Shown piece by piece: positions 43,838-56,171 of a stretch of 64,000 nt of DNA (positions are counted from its first letter, which is position 1; every line of letters begins with the position of its first letter). The stretch comes from Perilla frutescens. Lineage: Eukaryota > Streptophyta > Magnoliopsida > Lamiales > Lamiaceae. The position numbers and the translations under genes were made by a program. The notes beneath the pieces are model-generated. The model was not told where the DNA came from. It made no database searches and worked only from the letters and a program-made list of their open reading frames with translations. The stretch is from positions 8,641,001 through 8,705,000 of the forward strand of contig BRKX01000007.1 in the NCBI GenBank assembly GCA_026008535.1, given 5' to 3'.

Positions 43838-45952
43838 TTAAGGAGAGGAGAGGTAGTCTAACCCGAGATGAACACAAATGTTCTGCAGGGCTTTCTCAAC
43901 TCTTTCAAGCCTCTTTGAATCTGCACTGCTCTGTGCCCTGCTCGGTCCTTCTTGTGCCCTGGGTGATCCTTCTTGTGCCTTGGGGGCCTTTCTCTTGTCA
44001 AAGTATGTTGGTTCGTCAAAAGGAAGGAAGTATGGGGTGTTCTCTTCAGTGAACCCAACCAGCTGCATCCGCTCCAGCCTCTGGGCATCGAGATACTCTG
44101 TCCCTTCATCAAGCTCTGGGTACCCTTCAAAGACATCGTCGAGGTCGCCACCTTTCAAGCCTTCAAACACTCTTGCCACGAACATGCCCAACGCTACAAT
44201 AGTTGCTCTGGTGTTGCTGGTCTGCGCCTGCAATTGGATCGCCAGAATGTAGCCAAGGTTGACCTTCCGCTTGTGCACCATGTTCCATAAGAGGAACACC
44301 TCCTGCTGCGTGACTTGGCCTGTGCCATCCTTGCGCCCATAAAGGTTGAATGCCATCCATCTATGGCAAATCTGGAGGGCGTGGTCAGAGATGTGCTTGT
44401 CCTTGCTTGAGCCCGAAAGATAGAAGCCTTTGCCTCCAATTTCCTCCCACCTTTGCTGAATATTTCGACTCCAGTCGTCGCCAACGCTGGTTGCTGCTTC
44501 CTTGTACCACTTCGAATGAACATCTTTAGGGTGGATGAAATCCAACAGCAGATTCAATCCTGAGATTGACATTCTATAGCTCTCTCCAGCTATATAGAAG
44601 TTCACAACTCCGGGCGTCTCCAGACCAAATCCCTGCACTGGCTTAAATTCATATGAGGAAAGAAATTCAATGGTTAAAGAGGGGCGTACCGTGTTCCTCC
44701 AGCCGAGTACTTGCTCCCAACCGATGTTGGCAAAGTATTCATACACTTGGTCCATGACTCCAAGTGTATTCAGCGTGCTGTCATGAAGAACATACAGGGG
44801 CAGATGCTTCTTCTTGTTCAATCTCTCGACAATTCCTTATCTTGAGCTGCTTGGATCCTCCTTCTCTTCCTTCGCCGAGCGGCGGGGAAGGGTTCTGAGT
44901 GGCACCCTGCCTTTTGTGCCCTTTTTCACCTTTGCGGGCACATAGGATTGAACTGGAGCTGAGATGATTTGAATTTCCGGTTCCACTTCCTCACTGTGCA
45001 CCGACTTCTCTTCCTCTTCTTTGTTGGACTGCTCCACATCTAGCCTCCTCTTGGTGGGTAGCTTCTCTTGTTTCTTTGACTCATTGCTGACTGGCTTCTT
45101 TGACTCTTTGCTAGTTGACTTGGTTCCCTTCGGCTTGCTTTTAGACTTTTCGGGCACATCGGAACCCTTGCTTTGACTTGGTTCCCTCTGTGCCTCCTTC
45201 GGGACCTCTTGTGGTTTTCCCTTCTTCGACTTTTTCTTCTCTGCGGGTGGATCTGGTTGTGCCTGTTTCAACTGCTCAGACTGGCTGTGGGCATTCTCAG
45301 ATGTAGATCCCTCTGAAGCCACTTTGTCTTCTTCCAACGATTCTTCTTTTTCTTTTTCCTGTTCTGGTTCTTTCTCCTTCTCCTCTTGACGTTCTTGCTC
45401 TAATTTCTCCTCCTCCTCGTCTTCTTCCTCCAAGCTCTCACCTTCAGATTCATCAACGCTTTCTTCTTCGTCACCGCTACCCATTTGCTTTTCTTCCTCC
45501 ACCTCTTCTTCTTTCTCTGGTCTACCATCGCCTTCCCCATCCTTCTCTGGCTCTTTTTCAGGCTCGGACTCGTTTAATTCTTCACTGGGTTGGGGTGTCG
45601 GCGGCTTCTCTGGCGTTGGTGGTTTTTCAGGTGTTGGCGTTGGGTCAGGGCTTTGTCCTGCTTGTGGCGGGCTCTGAGGTTTGCCCTCATCAGTTTCAAC
45701 TTTCTTCTTCTTCGACGCACCGCCCTTAACCTTCGGCGGTGCTCGTTTCTTTTTCTCTGCTTGCGGCGGCGGGAGTGGTGGGTGTTGTGGTAGAATGGTC
45801 TGGATTGGTGAAGGGTTTAGGACGGGTTCGGAGCTTTGTTTCTGGGTTGACTGGGTGGTCTGCGTCGTCTCTTGCGATGATTTTCCGGCGTTGCGGGCAC
45901 TGCGGCGTGTGCCTCGCTTGGCAGTTTCTCCAGTTTTCTTTGCCTGCACCAT
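43838..45952 (-). pseudogene. Athila-2 envelope-like ORF, one in-frame stop
   Basis: One frame from ATG 45952. The N-terminal half (371 codons) is a highly charged, low-complexity region: basic start (MVQAKKTGETAKRGTRRSAR), Pro-rich, then long Glu/Lys and Ser tracts. A TAA at 44839-44837 interrupts it. The same frame continues for 300+ codons with a globular domain (YEYFANIGWEQVLGWRN, RWMAFNLYGRKDGTG, VFLLWNMVHKRKVNLGYIL) that parallels Athila-1 34027-35706 and is of ATHILA ORF-1 type, ending in a short helical tail (RLERVEKALQNICVHLG). No membrane anchor is obvious. The ATG at 44821 in the open frame is only the first start codon after the stop if alternative codons are allowed. Confidence 0.8.
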
Positions 45953-46318
45953 TTTTTTTTTCTTTGAGGAATTTGAGAAGTAGGGTTTGCCTTGCTCGAT
46001 TTGTGAGAAATCGAAGGTGGAGGGGGGTGGTATTTGAATGCTTCTGTGGACGTGGGTGTTGTGAGGGTAGTGGATTTGTGCAGAGAGATCGTGGCCGAGA
46101 ATTTAGGAGTTGGTTGTGCCTAATTTTGAGAGATTTGGGGAAATTTGAATTTGGGGAAGAAGATATGTTTAGAATTTGAAATAATGATGTGGATATATCT
46201 TCTCTCCCTCACTCCCCTTTTTTTCGGCTTCATTTTTCAACCATAATCGAAACTGCATGGGGAAACCAACCGTCTCTGCAATTCCTGGCCATGTCCAATC
46301 AGTCAAATCAGCTACAGT

Positions 46319-46335
46319 ACCCACCCACACACTTA
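46319..46335 (-). promoter_or_regulatory. PPT-like run between Athila-2 pol and the envelope-like ORF
   Basis: The plus strand acccacccacacacttaa resembles the true PPT at 42639 (CACCCACACACTTGG). It lies ~190 bp past the pol stop and ~370 bp before the envelope-like ATG. It could act as a central PPT; this is position and sequence only. Confidence 0.5.
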
Positions 46336-46523
46336 AACCTTGCTGTGCCATGCATGTTACTTTGCCCACAGTGATGCGTTTCCAGTCTTTGCCTTCCTGC
46401 AGCGTTAATTCACAAACAAAATACAACTAACAAACATAATTGAAATTAAAGCAAATAAACAAACCGGGTTGCCTCCCGTCCAGCGCCTTTGTTTAAAGTC
46501 TTTGGCTCGACCATGTTGTGCCT

Positions 46524-49500
46524 TCAGTAGTACTCAGGGGTGCTTAACACTTGGGTTTCTGCCCAAGTTTCCTTCTCTTGCTCGAAATATGGTTTCACCC
46601 TCTGGCCATTGACTCGAAATTCGCACCCATCTTTTGGATTCACAAGATCAATTGCTCCACTTGGGTGTTGATGTTGCACTAGATAGGGGCCCATCCATTT
46701 TGACTTCAATTTGCCCGCATGCAATTTGAGCTTTGAGTTAAACACGAGCACCTTTTGCCCACAGAGCAACTGTTTGCCCCTTACGAGTGCATCGTGGTAT
46801 CTCTTGGTTCTTTCCTTATACATCACAGCATTATCATAAGCCTCGGACCTCAACTCTTCCAATTCTTGGATCTGCAGCTTCCTCTCAATTCCAGCGCATT
46901 TCTCTTTGAAATTCAACCTCTTGATTGCCCAAAATGCTTTATGCTCCATTCCCACAGGCAAATTGCAATATTTTCCAAAAACCAGCCTATAAGGAGACAT
47001 CCCAATAGGTGTCTTGTAGGCTGTGCGATATGCCCACAGAGCATCTTCCAAGTGATTGCTCCAGTCTTTGCGCCTTGGTCCAACAACTTTCTCCAGAATA
47101 TTTTTGATCTCCCTGTTTGAGACTTCTGGTTGTCCATTTGCCTGGGGGTGATATGCAGTAGTAACCCTGTGTGTGACCCCATACTTTGCCATCATCTTCT
47201 TTATGACTGAGTTGCAGAAATGAGTCCCTTGATCACTGATCAGGACTTTGGGCATTCCGAAGCGACAGAACACATTTGCCCTCAGGAACTTCACCACTGT
47301 ATTTGCATCATTCGTTGGAGTGGCTTTTGCCTCCACCCACTTGGACACATAATCTACAGCCAAGATAATATAGAGATTATTACCTGACTTGGGAAATAGT
47401 CCCATGAAATCTATGCCCCATATGTCGAAGATTTCCACGGGCATGATAGGTGTTTGTGGCATGGCCTCCCGAATAGAAATATTCCCAGTCATCTGGCAAT
47501 TCTTGCACTTCTTCACAAATATATAAGCATCCCTGAATAATGTAGGCCAGTAAAATCCTCCATCTAACACCTTCCTTGCTGTTCTACGTGGGCCAAAATG
47601 GCCTCCACATGCATTGTTATGGCAGAACTTCAAGATGTCTAGAACCTCTTCATCACTGACGCACCTTCTTATGACTTGATCAGCTCCAATTTTCCAAAGA
47701 GTTGGTGCTTCCCAGAGATAGAACCTGCACTCCCGTTTCATCTTATTCTTTTGGTAGTCACTCAAACCAACTGGAAACTGCCTTGCGACCAAGTAGTTTA
47801 CTATGTCGGCAAACCACGGCTCCTTTGCTATTTTGCCCACAACCTCATACAAGTGTTCATCTGGGAAATTCTCAGTGATTTCCTCTTTGCTCTCAACCAT
47901 CAGACGGCTGAGATGGTCTGCAACCAGGTTTTCTGCCCCAGTCTTGTCTTTGATTTGCACATCGAACTCTTGTAAGAGCAATATCCACCTTATGAGTCTC
48001 GGCTTCGACTCCTTCTTAGACAGTAGGTACTTCAGAGCTGCGTGATCCGTGTAAACAATCACTTGTGCCCCCAGCAGATAGGAACGGAACTTCTCAAAAG
48101 TGAACACTACTGCTAACAGCTCTTTCTCCGTGGTGGTATAGTTGCGTTGCGCGGCATTTAATGTCTTGGAGGCATAATAGATAACATAGCTCTCTTTGCC
48201 TCTTTTCTGCCCCAAGACTGCTCCCACGGCAAATCCACTGGCATCACACATCAACTCAAATGGCATTCCCCAATCCGGAGGTTGGATAATGGGGGAAGAC
48301 ACTAGCATATTCTGCAATGTATGAAAAGCTTTCTTGCAGTCATCATCAAAGTCAAACTTTACCTCCAATTGTAGTAGGTTTGTGAGTGGTTGAGCAATCT
48401 TTGCGAAGTCCTTAATGAATTGACGATAGAAACCCGCATGGCCTAGAAATGCCCGAATCTGCTTGACATTGATGGGATAGGGCAATTTGGCAATGACCTC
48501 CACTTTTGCCCTGTCCACTTCAATTCCTCGCTCGGATACTACATGTCCCAGCACGATTCCTTCTCTCACCATAAAGTGACACTTTTCATAATTCAAAACC
48601 AAGTCTTTTTCCACACAACGGTTCAGTACCTTGCTCAAATGATCAAGACATTGATCAAAGCTATCTCCATAAACCGTAAAGTCGTCCATAAAGATCTCAA
48701 TGCAAGTCTCAAGCATATCAGAAAATATACTCATCATGCACCGTTGGAATGTGCCTGGAGCGTTGCAAAGGCCAAAAGGCATCCTTCTGTAGGCAAATGT
48801 GCCAAAGGGGCAGGTGAATGTCGTTTTGCCTTGATCGTCTTGGGCCACCACGATTTGCATATACCCAGAATACCCATCCAGAAAACAGAAGTACGATTTT
48901 CCCGCAAGCCTCTCCAACATTTGATCGATGAACGGCAGAGGAAAATGATCCTTCTTTGTGACTGCATTCAACTTGCGGTAGTCAATGCAAACTCTCCATC
49001 CGGTCTGCAGTCTCATCTGAATAAGTTCCTTGTTTTCATTCTCCACCACCTGGATTCCAGACTTTTTGGGCACAACGTGAATAGGACTCACCCACTCACT
49101 GTCGGGCACAGGGAAGATAATGCCCATATCGAGCAGCTTTAGAATCTCCTTTAACACAGCTTCTTTCATCAAGGGATTCAGCTTCCTTTGGGGATCTTGC
49201 ACTGGTTTTGCCCCTTCTTCCAACTGGATCCGATGCATGCAAATGGTGGAACTTATGCCCTTGATGTCGGCCAAGGTCCATCCAATTGCTTCCTTGTGCA
49301 TCTTCAATAATGCTATCAACTTGACTTCCTGCTTCATGGTCAACGATGAACTGATTATAACTGGCAAATTCTCTTCTTCACCCAAATAGGCATATTTGAG
49401 ATGATCTGGCAACTCCTTCAACTCCAACTTGGGTGACTTGACGATAGACCGCAACAATTTATCACCCTGCCTTGTTGTGGGCAAAGGCAGACGTTTATCC

Positions 49501-51943
49501 CTTGAAAAACTGGCTTCGATGTGATACAATTGCAGGATTGCCTCTTTGATTTGCTTATCTTGTTCCTCTTCAGCATCCCAATTGATCTTACTGTTTTGAA
49601 GTACCCACTCAAGTGGATCCTTTGCCAGCAGCCTTGGCATTTCTTCTTGGATCATAGGCTCAAAGACGTCGATCACATGTACACCCTCAGTGTCATTGGG
49701 GTACTTCATTGCCTCCATAATGTTGAAGGTAACCCTGTCTCCATCGAACTCGCACGTCAATGTGCCCTTATCGACATCAATCTTCGTATGTGCCGTCTTC
49801 ATGAATGGTCTGCCCAAAAGTATACAGGCAGCCTTTGGATTGGTTTTGCCCATATTCAGCACATAGAAGTCTGCTGGGAAAATCAGACTCTCCACCTTGA
49901 TTAGGACATCTTCAAGCACTCCCTCGGGGTAAACATTAGAACGGTCAGCCAATTGAATAATGGTCCTTGTATCTTTGAGCGGTCCTAAGGTCAGCTCTTC
50001 AAAAATGCTTAGGGGCATAACATTGATTGATGCCCCTAAGTCCAGCATAGCTCTCTCAACTCGAAGTCCTCCAATTTCACAGGGAATAAAGAACATCCCT
50101 GGGTCTCCACACTTTTCAGGCAGCTTCTTCTGCAATAATGCTGACACATTTTCATTCACAACCACTTGTGCCTCCTCTGTGAATCTCACTTTCTTTGTAC
50201 ATAAGTCTTTCAGGAAACGGGCATATCGGGGCACCTGCCTAATTGCGTCCAGTAGGGGAACATTGATTTCCACTTTCTTGAAGATGTGCATTAGCTCCCT
50301 GTCCTCTGCTTCTTTCTTGTTCCGCTTCATCCTTCCTGGAAATGGTAAAGGCACCTCGATCTCTTTTGGAATATTAATCTTCAGGATGGGTTTGGGCACA
50401 ACTGCTTTTGGTTCGTCATTTGCCCGCAACTTTGCTTCCTCCTTTGTGGGCTCATCATCACTGTGGGCATCATCCTTTGCAGTCTCTGGATATGGTGCAG
50501 GCAGTTGCCTTCCACTCTTCAATGTTATTGCATTTACCCCAGCCTTTTTTGGTGGTTCTGTCTGTGAGGGCAGAATTCCCTTAGCTTTCTCCATCCTTGC
50601 GATTGCATCACTAATTTGGGATATTTGTCCTCCCAAATAGTTCAATCCATTCCTTGTCTCCTGCTCGAAGGCCTCTGTTTTCTTTTGTACCTCCACCGTT
50701 TCATTCACCATCTTGTGAACCATGTCTGATAAAGTCGGTCCTGCTGCGGGCGCAGGATAGTATGGTGGTGTTTGCCTCTGACTGTAGTTGGGGGCAAAAT
50801 GATTGTGCCTCCTTCTGTGCCCTTCATCTATAGCGTTGACCGTTTCTTCCTTCTCCTTCAATTGTGGACACTGGTCAGAGTGGTGCCCCATCAATTCACA
50901 TACCCCACAAATTCGCAAGGTATTGGCGGAAAACATGGTGATCATCTTCTCCATCTTGTTGCAAAGTTGTTCGATTCGGTCATCAGTTTCAGGCACAGAG
51001 ATAGTTTTGCCCGCAGCGGCAACATTTGTTCTTTCATATGAATCGTCTCTGTTCTCCTCGGCCATTTCTCCAATAAGTATTAGAGCTTCAGCTGCCCTCT
51101 TGTTCAGGATAGATCCTCCACATGCTGCATTCAGTAGGGCTCGGTCCTCGCTTCTCAGCCCCGAGACAAAGTAGTTCACCAGGTCATGATCTGGAATCTG
51201 ATGATGTGGGCATTTCGAGAGCAATTGCTTGAAACGCTCCCAGTAGTCGAAAAAGCTTTCGTGGGGACCAGCCTTTGCGGTTGAGATCTTCTTTCTCATG
51301 CTCTGCACTCTTGATGTGGGGAAGTACTTTTCCAGAAACTTTTGCTGGAGTTGACTCCAGTTGGTTACACTCCTGGCAGGAATAGTGTATAACCATTCTC
51401 GAGCTCCGTCCTGCAAGGTGAAAGAAAAAGAAACTAGGCGAATGTATTCGCCTGTCCCATTAGCTCGTGTACGTTGCGTCTCACATGCCATCTCAAAATC
51501 TTGTAGATGTCGTTGTGGATCCTCCCCTGGATGGTCATGGAATTTGGGTAAAATTGAGATGAAGTTTGCCCTCAGCTCCCAGTTACCAGTAGTTGTGGGC
51601 AAAACGATGCCCGTGGGACGCATGTTCATGGTTTGAGGGAAACTCAGCTGCCTCAAAGTAAGGGTGTGCGGTGGTGGTCTTTGTTGTTCCTCTTCCTCGT
51701 GGTTTGATATCTGATCGTCCTCCATCTCTTCCTCGGAATAGAGTGGATTGACGTTGCTTGTCTCAGCTTGTTCGTTGCTTGCCTGACTTTCTCCGCCTGA
51801 GGTCAAATCGTCACTGGATCCTTCAGTTTGATTATCCTCCTGCAGTCTTTTCAAAAACCCCTAGCTTGTGCCCTTCTTGCCCTCGCTGACCTCTCTATCT
51901 CCGGATCGTAGAGTAAATCTCCTGCGCGGTTAGAACGAAGCAT
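46524..51943 (-). CDS. Athila-2 gag-pol polyprotein
   Basis: A 1776-codon open frame (51854-46524). Approximate residues: gag 95-240 (FHDHPGEDPQRHLQDFEMAC), zinc knuckle ~315 (CGVCELMGHHSDQC), protease ~603 (MLDLGASINVMP), RT ~900-1100 with catalytic FMDDFTVYGDS (~1055), RNase H from ~1200 (CDASGFAVG), integrase zinc region ~1410 (HNNACGGHFG ... CKNC) and D,D,E motifs ~1480, ~1538 and ~1576, then a GPY-like end (SKWMGPYLVQ). The open frame begins at TTG just after a stop. A typical gag start (MLRSNRAGDLLYDPEIERS) begins at ATG 51943 in another frame and ends at 51851, so one base has probably been gained or lost in the G/T run around 51852-51863, or the assembly has a homopolymer error. All enzyme domains otherwise look complete. 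Confidence 0.9.
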
Positions 51944-51987
51944 ATACTAAGGTAAAACAGTAAATAGACAGAAAAGTGCGCTTACAC

Positions 51988-52005
51988 TCCCCGGCAACGG
52001 CGCCA
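51988..52005 (-). promoter_or_regulatory. Athila-2 primer-binding site
   Basis: The minus strand reads TGGCGCCGTTGCCGGGGA, the Athila-type tRNA-Asp site, a few bases inside the 5' LTR. Confidence 0.92.
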
Positions 52006-52010
52006 ATTTT

Positions 52011-53601
52011 TGGCACACCCGTCGTTTAGGTGTGCAAAATACACTTGCGGGCAAATAGTCCACAAATGCTTAATCTGCCCTCAACAGCTAGTATAGCTAG
52101 TGAAGACGGATGTCGATCCCACGATGAGTGTTTTAACCTTCTGTCTTTTCTTAGTTTCAGTTTGGGTCTTCAGTGTCACTCTAAAAACCTTGCTAATAAA
52201 CTTAAACTAACTAAATGCTGAAAAGGAAATCACAAGAGAATATATCAGTAGTAAAAGTGCTCAAGTCAAAGCATCAAGTCATTTGGTAGGTATGCGCAAT
52301 CCCGGGTAAAACATATGTAATTACCACTACTACTCGTTGTGTCCACACTAGCAGAAAGGTCAAAAACCGAATCCCTATGGCCAAATATGGGTAATTGTCA
52401 CTTTGAGGGTTAACCGGTTATAGGAAATGGATACGATCGGCCACTCCCCAATCACTTCTTACAGTATATAGTCTAGATGATACGATCGGCACCTAGGGAC
52501 CTAACTTATACAGGAACCTAAGGAGAGAATCACACAAAGGTTTTGCAAGTATAGCAGCTTTGAGGGCAAAAGCGACCCGATTCTAGTAGGTTTGACACGG
52601 TCTTGTGCCTGCATATACTACTCAATCTCAACTACCAAGGCTGTCACCCCCGGACTTGTTACTATGCGGGTATCGAGGCATGGGTCACCTATACACTCCC
52701 ACGTAACTAACACTAGTACCAGTTAATCAGAAATGCGCGCTTTCATCTCCAACCACCCTTTACCTATGTCTAAGTGAAAAACAAGTTAAGATTGTGAATC
52801 CTTAAGGCTTTAAAGTCCGATTACCTCATGCACATATTCTACCCGTAGACTATTACTTTGACTTGAACAGTGGATACTTAGCCACTAAACACAGAAACGA
52901 AAGTAAAAGAAATGATAAAAGACATCTTATTTGGAAAGAAAATAACTCGATTTAACTTCTGGGCCCAACCCCAGTTTTGCCAACAAAACAACTGAACTAC
53001 CTCTCCGCGGGCAAATCGCCAGCTTCAGGCAGACAGATTATCCAGCAACTAAACTAAATATGAAAACAGTAAATTGTATCTTGAGATGTGAGAGAAAAAG
53101 AAGGTGTCTGATATGAAAACAGATAAAAGTATTTATAGCAAATGAATTAAGGCTTCACGCAGCCCATATCTCACCCACGCAGGGGTTCTTGCACTCCTCC
53201 ACTTCCTCATTTCATGCTCAACGTTCTTCCTTGAATTTAGGAGGGATAGCAACAAACCCTAGCATCTCCAACAGCTTTCTGATGTCCCCACTTCCTTCCC
53301 AACGTGTTTAGACTTCCCCAAGACTCGGAACTGACCGCCACATCACCACCACGTGCATATAGGAACTGTCCCGCGATTCTGTTGCGTAATTCTCGCAACA
53401 ACTTTGACTGGGTCCTCGGCAGGCAAATCAGTCCTTTGTGCCCTCAGCATAAATAGCACCTGTCTGTGCCTATTGTGGTGGTTTTGTGCCCTCAGCCTCC
53501 TGCAATCAGTTTTACCCCCAAAACTAGACGAGACTCTATACTAAACACTTAAAAAGGGTGTAAAAAGATAAAGGAAAAAGCATGAATTTGAGTCTTCATC
53601 A
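52011..53601 (-). repeat. Athila-2 5' LTR
   Basis: Mirrors 41048-42638 in length. The TATA box is at plus 53129-53138. As the 5' LTR it should promote the genomic RNA. Confidence 0.96.
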
Positions 53602-53606
53602 CAACT

Positions 53607-54427
53607 TCAAATGGTGAAAACTGAGATGCAGAATGCACAGACCTATTATATGCAAATTCAACATGCGGCAAAAATTCCTCCCAAGTTTTTATGTTCTTTT
53701 TAATTAGAGCCCTTAACAAAGTAGATAAAGTCCTATTTACTACTTCTGTTTGACCATCTGTTTGTGGGTGACAAGAAGTAGAAAATAATAACTTAGTTCC
53801 TAACTTACACCACAATGTCTTCCAGAAATAACTCAAGAACTTAGCATCTCTATCAGAAATAATTGTCTTAGGCATACCATGTAGACGCACAACTTCCCTA
53901 AAGAATAAATCAGCGATGTAGGAAGCATCATTTATTTTAGAACATGCAATAAAATGTGCCATCTTAGAAAATCTATCCACAACCACAAAAATAGAATCAT
54001 GACCACGTTTACTCCTAGGCAATCCTAACACAAAATCCATAGATATATCTATCCAAGGCGATGTAGGAATAGGCAAAGGCATGTATAAACCATGTGGTTG
54101 GACTCTAGACTTGGCTTATCTACATGTAACACACTTAGCACACAAACGTTCCACATCACGTTTCATATGAGGCCAGAAGAAATGCTCATTCAAAACAGCT
54201 AAAGTCTTAGCTATCCCAAAATGCCCCATTAAACCACCACCATGTGACTCCAACAATAAAAGCTCACGCATGGAACAATTAGGCACACATAACTTATTTT
54301 CTCTAAACAAATATCCGTCATGCCTATAAAATTTACCATCTCCAGATTCTTCACATGCAACATATACATCCTTAAAATCATCATCATCATCAATGTACAT
54401 GCTCTTAACATACTCAAAACCAAGCAA
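53607..54427 (-). pseudogene. CRM integrase, N-terminal and core parts
   Basis: The HHCC region (GHFGIAKTLAVLNEHFFW ... CAKCVTC, 54427-54116) is followed after a TAA by the core (ISMDFVLGLPRSKRGHDS, SDRDAKFLSYFW, HPQTDGQTEVVNRTL) with all three catalytic acids present. It ends at the Athila-2 insertion. The open frame's last 20 residues (from MKTQIH) are Athila LTR. Confidence 0.87.
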
Positions 54428-55342
54428 CTTAGCATCTAAAGTGGATAGTAAGGCGTACCTCCTCGATAGTGCGTCAGCTACTACATTCTCCTTCCCTTAC
54501 TTATACTTGATGACGTATGGAAACGTCTCAACAAACTCCATCCAACGGGCATGTCTTTTGTTCAACTTGTGTTGCCCCTTCAAATGTTTCAATGATTCAT
54601 GGTCGGTGTGGATCACGAACTCTTTGGGCCATAGATAATGCTGCAACGTTTGCAATGCCCGCACTAGTGCATACAACTCCTTGTCATACGTTGGGTAGTT
54701 TGCGGTGGCACCGCCAAGCTTCTCACTGAAGTAGGCAATGGGTCGAATATCTTGCATCAATACTGCACCAATTCCAACACCAGAAGCATCACATTCTATC
54801 TCAAACATTTTAGAAAAGTTTGGAAGAGATAGTACCGGTGGATGTGTTAATTTCTCCTTAAGCGTCTGAAATGCTTTTTCTTGCGCTTCTCCCCAATGGA
54901 ATTATACATTCTTCTTGATCACTTCAGTCATGGGTGCTGCAATACTACTGAAGTGGGGAACAAAACGCTGGTAGAAGCTCGCAAGTCCATGAAAACTTCG
55001 AACCTCTCCAACACTTGTTGGCGTCGGCCATTCTTGGATGGCTCGAACCTTCTCTTCGTCCACTTGTACTCCATCTGCACTAACAATAAAACCAAGAAAC
55101 ACAACCTTACCCGTACAAAAGATGCATTTCTTTAGGTTAGCATACAATTGTTCTTTCCTCAAAGCTTGCAAAACAAATTTCAAATGTTCTACATGGTCCT
55201 CTTCGTTCTTACTATAAATCAATATGTCATCAAAGTAAACCACAACAAATCTACCTATAAAAGCACGCAAAACATGGTTCATAAGACGCATAAATGTACT
55301 AGGAGCATTTGTCAAACCAAACAGCATAACTAACCATTTCAT
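54428..55342 (-). pseudogene. CRM RT (second half) and RNase H
   Basis: 55342-54902: RT with catalytic YFDDILIYS and the thumb/connection phrases FLGFIVSADGVQVDEEKV and SFHGLASFYQRFV. After a TAA, 54808-54497: RNase H with IECDASGVGIGAVL, YDKELYALVRAL and IHTDHESLKHL. A TAA at about 54497 falls where a Gln codon is usual, before GKENVVADALSRR. Same frame as the integrase downstream. Confidence 0.86.
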
Positions 55343-56171
55343 ACAATCCTAATTTTGTGATGAATGCCGTTTTCCACTCATCCCCTTCCTTGATGCGAAT
55401 TTGATGGTACCCACTTCTTAAGTCTATCTTAGAAAATATGCGTGCACCATGTAATTCGTCTAACATGTCATCTAAACGGGGAATGGGATGTCGATACTTT
55501 ACCGTAATGTTGTTGACGGCTTGGCAGTCGACACACATCCGTAGAGATGAATCCTTCTTTGGCACGAGCAAAACTGGACTCGCACATGGACTCAAACTCT
55601 CCCTCACTTGTCCTTTCTCCAATAGCTCTTGTATTTGACGTTCTAGCTCTTTTGTCTCCTCGGGGTTGCTCCGATAGGCTGATCGGTTTGGCAATGTGGC
55701 GCCGGGCACAAAGTCAATTTGGTGCTCGATTCCTCTAATTGGTGGCAAACCCGATGGCATCTCTTCGGGAAACACATCCTTGAATTCCTGCAAAAGAGAT
55801 ACAATAGAACTAGGCAAAGATGGGTCAAATTGGTTAGCACTCATTAAGATATCTCTGCGGATCATCAAGTACATTGGCTTCTCATTTTGCACAGCCCATT
55901 TGACATCGCTAGCTGTGGCGAAACAAGCGTGTTGGATCACCTCTTTTCCAACGTTGGCCTCCTTTCCTTTCTTCCTCATGGTATCGGCCTCCTCTTGTAG
56001 CTTCACTTGGTCCTCATACACTTGGGATGGTGTTAGAGGAGCTAGTGTCACCATCTTCTTGTTAAGTACGAAAGAGTACTTGTTTGTGAAGCCATCATGC
56101 TTCACCCTTCTATCGAATTGCCATGGACGCCTAGCAAAATGTGTCCCGCTTGCATAGGCACAACGTCGCAC
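55299..56171 (-). pseudogene. CRM protease end and RT first half (shifted frame)
   Basis: The region includes a linker, the RT N-terminal block (ESLSPCASPVLLVPKKD), RMCVDCQAVNNITVKYRHPI and the catalytic-Asp block FSKIDLRSGYHQIR. It then loses frame at about 55299-55342, just before the FGLTNAPSTFM block, which is in the next frame. A second frame change joins it to gag/PR at about 56102-56171. Confidence 0.84.

Larger units (their letters stand above)
41048..53601 (-). mobile_element. Athila-2: full-length, nearly intact gypsy element
   Basis: Two LTRs of exactly 1591 bp, perfect TSD CAACT (41043-41047 and 53602-53606), a tRNA-Asp-type primer site, gag-pol, envelope-like ORF and PPT. The LTRs differ at only about 20-25 positions by eye (~1.4%). 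It lies inside the CRM integrase in the same orientation. Two defects are visible: a frame break near the gag start and one stop in the envelope-like ORF. Confidence 0.96.

Noticed and set aside
45590..46179. Plus-strand frames of 67-146 codons
   Set aside because: Antisense shadows of the charged N-terminal half of the Athila-2 envelope-like ORF.
48543..51174. Long plus-strand frames (up to 226 codons) opposite Athila-2 pol
   Set aside because: Antisense to a well-supported gag-pol frame; no independent motif.
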